64,000 bases of DNA, taken from positions 64,088,996 to 64,152,995 of the forward strand of contig CM043970.1 in assembly GCA_014529385.2 (NCBI GenBank). The letters run 5' to 3'. How positions within the stretch are numbered: position 1 is the first letter of the stretch; the number at the start of each line of letters is the position of its first letter. Positions 55,728-64,000 of the stretch are shown here, piece by piece. The position numbers and the translations under genes were made by a program. Source of the DNA: Adiantum capillus-veneris (lineage: Eukaryota; Streptophyta; Polypodiopsida; Polypodiales; Pteridaceae). The notes beneath the pieces were generated by a model, which worked only from the letters and a program-made list of their open reading frames with translations, was not told the DNA's origin and ran no database searches.

Positions 55728-56627
55728 GTGCTTTTGATACCCTAAGGTGTCAAAAAGCTGCTCTAGGAGGCCTTGTGACTAGTTTTTAGCGTGTTTTTTG
55801 TTTATTTTTTTGCTAGATTTTTTTAGAGCGTGTCGTGGAATGGACCGTGTGATAGCTCAAAACGAGCGTATCGGTCAGAGAGTCGTGCCGTGCTTTACAA
55901 CCCTCCGTTTGGTCACTCTATGCCCTCGGAATCCCTAAAACTGTCAATTTCCAGTAGGGAACTAGGCCCAAACTAGAAAGTCTAAGGGTGCAAGTGGGAA
56001 GAGAAAGGAGGAGAGTGGAGGATTTGTCCCACATGCTCTCATTCTCTCTTGAGGGAGTAGGGTATATATATAAGAGTGAGTCTAATATATATCATAAGAT
56101 TGAGGCTTGGGCCTGGGCTTGGGCTTGGGCTTGGACTTGGGGAAATGATCCCGATCCCGATCTATCTTTTATACAAACCAACCCGTCCGTTTTAAGAGTC
56201 ACGTTTTTTATTTTCGAAAAATTTAACCGCTCGCTCGCGTTTTTATTTTCCGAATTTTTTTTAAAAAATATTTTTTTTTCGGATTTTTTTTTTCAAATTT
56301 TTTTTTTAATTTTTTTTTTTTGATGCAAAAAATACAAAAGTTGAAAACGCAGAAATTGAAAATGCAGAAATTGCAGAAATTGAAAAAACGCAAGAAATGC
56401 AGAAAATTAAAGAAATTGGAACTTGGCAGAAAATTAAACGCAGAAAATGCAGAAATTGAAAATTAAATGCAGAAAATGCTAACTGTGCTGTGCAAACCAG
56501 AAAACGTAGAAAACGCAAAAAACAGAAATCTCCACACAACTACACACACTCATTCCCTGCCTTTCCTATGATAGAAATTGCACCACAAGAAAGCGTAAAG
56601 TGCTAACCGAGCTTAGTGTAGGGCATA
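55728..56627 (-). other. 5' leader of the gag-protease element
   Basis: Non-coding. Contains a GGGCTT tandem (56,107-56,140), long A/T homopolymers (56,250-56,325) and a degenerate tandem of AAATGCAGAAATTG units (56,330-56,520). Confidence 0.7.
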
Positions 56628-56645
56628 TCCCCGGCAACGGCGCCA
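56628..56645 (-). promoter_or_regulatory. Primer-binding site for tRNA-Asp
   Basis: Minus strand TGGCGCCGTTGCCGGGGA, four bases after the 5' LTR: exact complement of the 3' end of plant tRNA-Asp(GUC) including CCA. Confidence 0.92.
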
Positions 56646-56649
56646 AAAA

Positions 56650-57228
56650 TGTGCGTTCCTTACCGCACTGTCGAAGCAAGGGACTTGCCAATACACCGTG
56701 TGCGAGCCACAAACGGCTCCAAGCACACAACAAGCCTAAACTAGCAAGCTCAAGAGAACAAAGGGTGTGTCACTCACCGCTCTACGCTCGCCTTTGTGGT
56801 GGATTCCTCGCCGCGATGAAGAAGAAGCTGCAGTCGTGCCGCGCTCAACCGCTTCGCCGCCGTCGTGCCTTCGTAATGCTCAATCGCACACACACTCTCC
56901 CTCTCTCTCTCTCTCACTCACACACACACACAAGGAGGTGAAGAAGAAGAAGATGGAGATGGAGCAAGAGCACTCTTCTATTGCACAAATGAGAGAATGA
57001 GTAAAAATTAGGTTTAGTTGGCTTTTATATGAGCTCACCCCATTCACACTTGGGCGCCCATGCTTAGCCAACTAATCCCTTGAATGTCCTAGTTAGAGTG
57101 CGCCTCTCATCGGCGATCACTCTTACCCTTTTCCTATTGGTCCGACAAGCCCGGTACCTGACTCTACCAAATACATAATACACGTCCGTTGTAGGTGATG
57201 GGGTGTCCGTGAGCCGTGAGGGTTAACA
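56650..57228 (-). repeat. 5' LTR of the gag-protease element
   Basis: 579 bases, partner of 48,327-48,907. Confidence 0.93.
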
Positions 57229-57411
57229 TCAGTGGGGATGAAGGAGCCTTGTATCATCCTACTTATCTGCATGAGCAGCTACAATTAACTATTGTAGGCG
57301 TGCACTTTCACTTCCTACACCTCCACATTAATCTACAAACCAATCAAAACAAAAGCATGGTAAGTACGTAGGATAGTTGTGCACATATTCAAAACATAAG
57401 GTTCAATCACA

Positions 57412-58359
57412 AAAACCATCGAAGATAGGTTATGTCAATATCAACAGTAGTGGGGGTGTCCTCACTTTGAGGAAAACCCAAACCATCCAGTGTCTCTTTC
57501 AACGTATCGATCTTTACCTTGAACTCTATTCCTCTCCGTGAATCCACACTGCTAGTGAGGCCTAAAGAACACATTCATTCTTAGTATCATGAAGCTTATG
57601 TCTCATACCAAGTACTACAGGGCTAACCATATCATGGCTTGCTTTCAGAACCCTGTTAGCTTCAAGTTCCTGACCCGCATTCTTGAGCTGCTTTTTAGCA
57701 TCCTACAATTGATTTATGAGATGGTCACTTGCAATCATGATGTGCTGCAAATCAGAGAGCCCGAAATATGACAAGCTTGTTGTCACTTTGTGAAAGTTGT
57801 TAATAGAGAGGGGTGTTGCCCTGGTAGCAGAAACAACATTTGAAGCTACTTGGCTAGCGCAATCGTCTTTTGTTTCCATGGAGCCCTCCTTTGTTTTTGA
57901 CTTGAGGGGTGGGTATTACGCACCATCCCCTTTTCAGCATGGGCATCGTAGTATCCTTTTTCTCGAAGGTCCTGCAAATGCTAGACAGCAAACTCAACCC
58001 AATTGAACTGGATGATTGAGCCACTTGCAATTGCCACTAGACTAAATTGTTTTACAAAACCCTTTGCAAAAGCTAAATTAATTTCCATGTTGGTGGGGGC
58101 CTTTTGGTATACCATATAGTGCAGCTGAAGTACTTGGTTGTACATGTCTCTACAAATGCTGCTGCATTTGAAGTGATATTTGTTGCAATCCTTTGCCTCT
58201 TTGAATACACTAACCACTCCACATCTATAATCGTCTCCCACTTTAACAATTTGGGGTCAACATCGTCCATGGAGAGGCCATGCACAACATTAAACTCTTT
58301 TGCTGTTACACAAAACTTTTCTTGCAGTGGGATGTTCAGCTTGGGATCTTTCCATCGGC
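57412..58359 (-). pseudogene. Upstream exons of the interrupted minus-strand gene, function unknown
   Basis: Three coding-like blocks on the minus strand. (1) 58,359 down to 58,073, after a GATGTGCAG acceptor: RWKDPKLNIPLQEKFCVTAK, NVVHGLSMDDVDPKLLKWE, IIDVEWLVYSKRQRIA. (2) About 57,918 down to 57,582: KTKEGSMETKDDCASQVASN, VVSATRATPLSINNFHKV, YFGLSDLQHIMIASDHLINQL, a TAG at 57,703-57,705, then AKKQLKNAGQELEANRVL and HDMVSPVVLGMRHKLHD, a likely coiled coil. (3) 57,580-57,412: RRGIEFKVKIDTLKETL ending at a stop. The TAG may be a mutation or part of an acceptor (TTGTAG|GAT). I do not recognise the family. The 8.9-kb LTR element follows directly downstream, and the gene probably continues at 48,326. 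Confidence 0.4.
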
Positions 58360-58737
58360 CTGCACATCACACAAGATTATAAGATTAAAACCTTACAAAA
58401 CCCCACTAGAATAGGGCTGTCAAGTAATTTCTACACAGGCAATTGCGCGGGCTCTCCTTAGATGCAATCATCTTAAGCATGCACCTTGAATGGCTAAGGC
58501 AATGCACAAGCACCGGATCAGTGTGAGAGAATCCACAACAAGATTCCAGCCAGGGGCTACTGCAAAAACAAGCATATAAGCTGAATGCATAGTCCTCTGT
58601 GTTGATTGCAGCATATGCTTAGCAACACATTTTTCTCATGGGTGAGAGGATTCACTAACAGATTAGTAGTCGGGGACTGCTGGAGAAATGTGTCATGCTT
58701 TGCTTGATTTACAACTTCCAAATGTGGCCCCCTCAGT

Positions 58738-58844
<107 letters not shown>

Positions 58845-59293
58845 TTGAGTCTTGCTTCCCCTTACCTGCATGCATGTACTTTGATATTGGGGATCCTTGG
58901 GAGTTAGAAGCCTTCAAAATTTTGCAAGGTGGATGAGAAGCAACAGAACCTTTGCCCCTCGACTTCCTTCTTGTGGAGTACTGTCAAGAGAGCTGTCGGA
59001 GGTGTTGGCTCCAGTGGTGAGCTAGTGTCCACTAGTGCTGACTGCTAGCCTCTGGCTGTAGACTTTCTTGTAGCTCACAATCACTTTCCTCCCTCTCTCT
59101 AACATGTGGCCCCTGCGCCGTGCTTCCCTCCATGCATCATAACTACACCACTACCTCAACATAATGACTGAGCTTAACTATTTGAGTTTTTAAAAATATT
59201 ACGATTCATTTTTTTGAAGTTCAAGTATACACTTTGTATAGCTCATGATGGTGGCCCACACACTTGAAAAAACATGAATGCCCTATCCTTGTG

Positions 59294-60024
<731 letters not shown>

Positions 60025-60164
60025 TAGCTGTCAGCTAACGCATACTCATTGTATTCTTCACCCCTTCCTACCTAGGAGTGCCACGAGACTGGCTGTGCCT
60101 TTCTTCTGGTCACCCTAGAGGCTAGCATGGTACCCTATAAAGTTTTCAACATTGGGGTTCATAA

Positions 60165-60413
60165 ATGAAGTCCGGGCAATCAGATCTTTTAATGGTCAGT
60201 GGTCATCTTCTTGCCAAAGTTGCCCGCAGGCTGGACATGAGGGCCTGCAATGGAGATACCCTACTTCGTACGCTAGCTCAGAGAAAGAGATCCTTGCAAC
60301 GCGGCACAAAAAGAGAAGCCCATGGATCAGTTGCCTCCCTTTCCAAAAAGGAGAGAGAGCATCGAGGCCACATATTTCTACTCTCTGATCTGATGTACTC
60401 GAAGGTGAGGTGA
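60165..60413 (+). CDS. Hypothetical small coding exon
   Basis: 83-codon open frame, MKSGQSDLLMVSGHLLAKVA..., basic, ending EREHRGHIFLLSDLMYSKVR. The last part faintly recalls the G-x(n)-R-x-IFLFSDLLLYSK strand pattern of PH domains, but there is no flanking support and chance is likely. Not recognised otherwise. Confidence 0.2.
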   Translation: MKSGQSDLLMVSGHLLAKVARRLDMRACNGDTLLRTLAQRKRSLQRGTKREAHGSVASLSKKEREHRGHIFLLSDLMYSKVR

Positions 60414-61424
60414 AGGACACCTTTTCAAAGGTGTAAAAGTCCATGTTATTTTTACTTCAAAAGGTTGAAAACTCCCAAAGGTTCATAACCTTCAATGCAT
60501 GACAAGTGGAACCTCTCTTCTTTCTCAAAAATTTTAAACTATAAATATAGATGTAGATGTAGATATAGATAGATATAGATGACATGAGCGCATGGGACCT
60601 TAGATACTTTTATGCTCTAGGTCACCTTTCACATTTTGAAAAGGAGACTCCACATTTGTAAATATTCGAATTGTATTGGAGTACATAAGGAGTCTTTTGT
60701 AAAGCGTTCTTTGTTACAATTGTGGACCATTGGACATGGCTTCCATATTAGTATCACATGGCAATTTTTTGTAAAAAATATATTTCTTCAAGGTCTTTGT
60801 GAGAACATCTGTGTACCTCTCTCTTTAAATAGAGCCATTGAAAATTGGTTTAGTCATTGTTTTTTATGCTTTTGGAATATATTGTAATTTAAATAAATCA
60901 TTTTTAGAGCATGTTTGCACATGCATTGTTCTATATCTACTACGTGGCGACATGAGAAAACGTTGTCTTCAATTCCAACTTTGCCGATTTCAACAAAGTT
61001 GGAAAAGCTGCTCTTCAACCAAGCATTCACATTGAGGTGCTTCAAATAGGAAACGATGATGAATGTTGATGCTTGGCGGGAGTTAACTTGTGCAAAACCA
61101 CCCTTACACTTATTTCCAAAAAGTGGGTATTATTCTACTGTGATTTAAAATAAAAAAATGCTAGTGTCACTCTCTTTTTTTTTTTGCGTTTTTTCAGTTT
61201 TCCTCTGACAAACCAATAGCTTACAAACAATCCTCCTATTATTAAATTCCTTTCAATAGCAAATACCATTATGCAGGCCATAGTGAACTTTCATATTGTT
61301 ATAATTTGAAAACAAGGCGCTCCCTTGTTTTTTGAGCAGTAGATAAAGAAGTATGTTACCTAATAGACTTCTTCATCGACCGTCCGTTTGGATGGTGGTT
61401 AAATGCGACCTTTTTCATATGAAG
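60414..61424. other. Intergenic, no feature recognised
   Basis: AT-rich; a short AGATGTAGATAT tandem at 60,548-60,580. Confidence 0.4.
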
Positions 61425-61913
61425 CCTTTTTAAAAGAGAAAATTACCAAAATACCCCTCTAATTTGTCGAAATTCCCAAAATACCCTTGTATCTATTTTA
61501 GTTGGATTGTTCACGATTTCGTAATCTTTATTTTTTTTTGACAATGTATATCCGTTTTTTAGTGCTTAGCATGTAATTTGTCACAAATTACCTCCCAAAA
61601 AAAGACAATTATGTCTAGAAATAATGAAGCAATTCATCTCCAAAGCTTACATAACCAGCTCAAATTCTAGTTTTAGTGTCTTGTATTCATAGACAATCAG
61701 TCTTCTTATTAATAGCTACAATTTTTTAAATTTTTGGATAAATTTACTCTCACAACCAGGGGTATTTTGGGAATTTTTGAAAATTTAAAGGACATTTTGA
61801 GAATTTTGTACAAAATATGAGGGGTAAATTGGGAATTTATGAAATTTGAAGGGTATTTTGGGAATTTCCACAAATTAGAGGGGTATTTTGGTAATTTTCC
61901 CTTTATAAAAAGG
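61425..61913. mobile_element. MITE-like element with ~60-bp terminal inverted repeats
   Basis: Left end CCTTTTTAAAAGAG and AAAATTACCAAAATACCCCT... (61,425-61,490) pairs with the right end (61,850-61,913) with only a few mismatches; the inner 50 bases differ at one position. The inside is AT-rich, non-coding, with further GGGTATTTTGGGAATTT copies (61,759, 61,820, 61,851). No target duplication recognised. Confidence 0.75.
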
Positions 61914-62466
61914 ATCCTAAAATAATTCCTAGCCGGCCCAAAGGACTTTGTGAAAATTTGTCAATACATGTCCAACTTCAATTTGCCTTCCAATTGTTTT
62001 ATGGGTTTTGTAACAAATGGTCAATACATGTCTAACTTCGATTTGCCTTCCAATTGTTTGCCAACATATGACATACGTGAGGGACTTTGTTGATGGACTC
62101 AAATCTCATCCAAGCTAGAAAATGTTGTGTTGGCAGGTGGGTTTGATCTTAGCATCAAGTCATTAGGTGGATCACATGGGATTGACTCCATTAATTAACA
62201 CATCCAAATAAATGGTGCCCTATGCACCTTCTAAATCTGTTAAATCACATGATGATGGCAAATATTCTGGTAAGGCTAGTAGTGCCGAGATGCATTGTTG
62301 TGACAAACAACTTTTTGGCAAAGCTAGTACTCTACCTCGGGAGGTGTACTGTTTAGGATCCCCTATATACCATGTGTTGATGAGGTAATTAAAAGAACTT
62401 TTTTTTAGCATGTTGGAATGAATAAAACGATCCCTTATTTAAGATAGTTCTCCAAAATGGAAGAAT
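61914..62466. other. Intergenic with a ~62-bp tandem duplication
   Basis: GTCAATACATGTC-AACTTC-ATTTGCCTTCCAATTGTTT occurs at 61,958 and 62,020. No gene. Confidence 0.6.
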
Positions 62467-62564
62467 CTATACTATAATAAAAGGGGGAGGGATCCCCCCC
62501 CCCCCCCACCGCGACATGTGGCAGAAGCAGAGAGAACCGGCATGTGCCTTGTGCCTCCTGGTTG

Positions 62565-62630
<66 letters not shown>

Positions 62631-62903
62631 GCGTGTGTGCCTTGCAGCTCCCAACAACACAACCAGTAAAACACACACACACACACATGCGTGTGCCAAG
62701 CAGAGCTGGCATCGTACTTAGCACTCACCTCGCACTTGGGCGCCAAGGGACTCCGGCTTCACCTTGAGGCTTGAGCTACAAGCAGACTCACCTCTCAAAC
62801 TTCTTTTAAGAGTGGGTGCAGGTGGGGAGTCAAGGTGCTATCCACGGATGGTCATCTTCCAGTGACGTGGCGTCCATGGCCCATGGACGGATCACACTTC
62901 TAG
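62467..62903 (+). mobile_element. Small non-autonomous Helitron
   Basis: 5' end TCTATACTATAATAAAAGGG (62,467) fits the plant Helitron start TC-T-M-TA-Y-TA. The 3' end is CTAG at 62,900-62,903, preceded by a palindromic hairpin (CGTCCATGG C CCATGGACG, 62,871-62,889) and a 10-base spacer, the standard Helitron terminator. It is flanked by A (62,466) and T (62,904), the expected A/T target. Inside: C run, (GA)n at 62,579-62,626, (CA)n; no Rep/helicase. At 437 bases it needs an autonomous helper. Confidence 0.8.
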
Positions 62904-63184
62904 TGTGGCTGCTGGCCTCGAACCACAGCGCACGAATAGCAGTAGTACTGGCCTTCTACCTCCCTGGGAAGATGCATCAAATAGCAGCAATGTTCGAGAA
63001 AAATCATTTTCCCAAACATACAAAATTCCTTTCCTTGAAATTACCAAGAGGAAATATTAGAAATAAGGTTTAATTTCTAGGTTTTTATTTTTGGGTTTTT
63101 ACACGATTTGTCTCTATTTGGGGGCGGAATTTCTCCTTTCCCCCAAGGTTGCCCTCAATCGGCATTTTTGCAATTGAAAACGGC
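62904..63184. other. Intergenic
   Basis: No gene. A GAAAAATCATTTTC-CAAACATA motif is shared with 20,336-20,360. Confidence 0.4.
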
Positions 63185-64000
63185 ACGATATTAAGTTGAT
63201 CACTATAAGGCTCGACTTGCTGCAAGAGGTTATGCAGAGTAGAAAGGAATCTAGATTATGAAGAGACTTTTGATCCCACTTGTCCTATGACTACTTTGAG
63301 TTTTCTATGTGCATTGGCAGCTCAATTTGGTTGGGATGTACATCAATTAGACATTGTTACTGCTTTCTTGAATGGTGACATATTTGAGGAAGTTTATATA
63401 ACACAACCTCGCGGTTTTGTGAAGAAAGGACAAGAGGATAAAGTGTGCAAATGTAAGAAAGCTTTGTATGGGTGAAAGCAATCTCCTTGTTCTTGGCATG
63501 AGAAGTATGAAACTCTTTTGGTCAAACGAGGCTTTTGTGACAGTCTAGTAAAAATCACTTTGTATGTAAAGTGTGAGGGCGATGTACTTCTCATTGTTGT
63601 TCTATATGTGGATGATTTGTTGATCACTGGTCCGAATGAGGTGCTATGAATGTCACGCTTTATCAAAATGATGTTGGATCCCTTATTTATCTATGCAACA
63701 CAAGGCCACATATTCAATTTTCACTGTCATAGGTCAGTAGATTTATACATAGCCCAAGGTCTAAGCATTGGCAGGCTGTCAAGTGGATCTTTTGCTACTT
63801 AAGTGGCAATTTACATCTTGGGTTGTTTTATCCCAAAGGGGGATCATTGCCGCCAACTTTACATGCTTGGCAGTTCATGCATATCATGGTTCAACAAGAA
63901 GCAACCTACTTTGGCTCCTTCTAGTTGTGAGGCTAAGTACAAGGAAATCTTCAAAGCTATGGTTGAGTGTGCATGGCCCATATGTCTTATGGATCATTTG
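63185..64000 (+). pseudogene. Copia RT-RNase H fragment with internal deletions, runs off the window
   Basis: Plus strand: KARLAARGYAE, YEETFDPTCPMTTLSFLCAL, HQLDIVTAFLNGDIFEEVYI, QEDKVCKCKKALYG then a TGA (for LKQSP), and IVVLYVDDLLITGPNE (YVDD). The sequence then jumps to YQNDVGSLIYLCNTRPHIQF, SRFIHSPRSKHWQAVKWIF and LGLFYPKGGSLPPTLHA. It jumps again, losing the FSDSDWAG block, to GSSCISWFNKKQPTLAPSSCEAKYKE. It is closely related to the copia at 28,627-45,122 (same GPNE, HSPGSKHWQALK and SSCISWF phrases) but on the other strand and more decayed. Confidence 0.85.

Larger units (their letters stand above)
48327..57228 (-). mobile_element. LTR retrotransposon with gag-protease only (non-autonomous, TR-GAG-like)
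   Basis: LTRs 48,327-48,907 (3') and 56,650-57,228 (5'), TGTTAAC...CGCACA on the coding strand, with about ten differences by eye in ~580 bases. The flanks read GCAGT and TCAGT (4 of 5 target duplication). The primer-binding site matches tRNA-Asp, and a polypurine tract adjoins the 3' LTR. One long frame (50,547-55,727) codes for gag and protease; no RT, RNase H or integrase can be found in the remaining 1.6 kb. Such elements depend on polymerases from an autonomous relative. Insertion interrupted a host gene on the same strand. Confidence 0.92.

Noticed and set aside
62435-62767. Six overlapping open frames on both strands
   Set aside because: Generated by the microsatellites inside the Helitron.

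Overview
The window looks like nuclear DNA of a land plant with a large, repeat-rich genome. The signs are GT-AG introns, CACTA, Ty1/copia, Ty3/gypsy, LINE, MITE and Helitron elements, retrotransposon primer-binding sites matching plant tRNA-Met(i) and tRNA-Asp, a fragment of a heavy-metal-associated isoprenylated plant protein, a gene start that reads like a plastid transit peptide, and very long (GA)n/(CA)n tracts. I cannot name the species; a seed-free vascular plant is only a weak guess. There is no operon structure and no rRNA or complete tRNA gene. Almost everything is mobile-element sequence in nested layers, with scraps of host genes between.

Layout. 1-1,540 (+): pieces of a gene with a Ulp1-like cysteine-protease C terminus, an acidic linker and an FCP1/NIF-like domain with a degenerate catalytic motif. 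1,758-2,050 (-): a C-terminal coding exon. 2,051-12,932: two abutting CACTA elements, A (2,051-5,696) and B (5,697-12,932). They are related copies with complementary internal deletions; B also carries a captured HIPP metal-binding gene fragment. 12,933-13,272 (-): the first exon of a probably plastid-targeted protein, cut by the end of B. 13,300-24,590: SINE-like, gypsy and LINE relics, a 73-bp-arm perfect inverted repeat, microsatellites and a ~280-bp tandem repeat whose units carry a GATC-centred palindrome.

24,600-45,190 is a Russian doll. An older repeat (26,905-45,192) is split by a copia element (28,627-45,122). That copia is split in its reverse transcriptase/RNase H region by a dual-RNase-H (Tat-like) gypsy element with 2.7-2.8 kb LTRs (29,706-41,075). 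Both coding regions are decayed by frameshifts and stops, yet their LTRs remain very similar.

45,192-58,359 (-) holds scattered exons of a second gene with an NIF-like domain and a zinc-finger-like segment. It is interrupted by a palindromic minisatellite (46,430-47,960, including a perfect 148-bp palindrome) and by an 8.9-kb LTR element (48,327-57,228). That element has an open 1,726-codon gag-protease frame but no reverse transcriptase or integrase, so it is presumably non-autonomous.

58,400-64,000: long GA/CA tracts, a MITE-like inverted-repeat element (61,425-61,913), a small Helitron with textbook ends (62,467-62,903), and a decayed copia fragment running off the window end.

Functional interplay: the transposition proteins shown are broken or incomplete, except the gag-protease frame. 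Any movement of these elements would need proteins from intact relatives elsewhere. The host genes seen are all truncated or interrupted.
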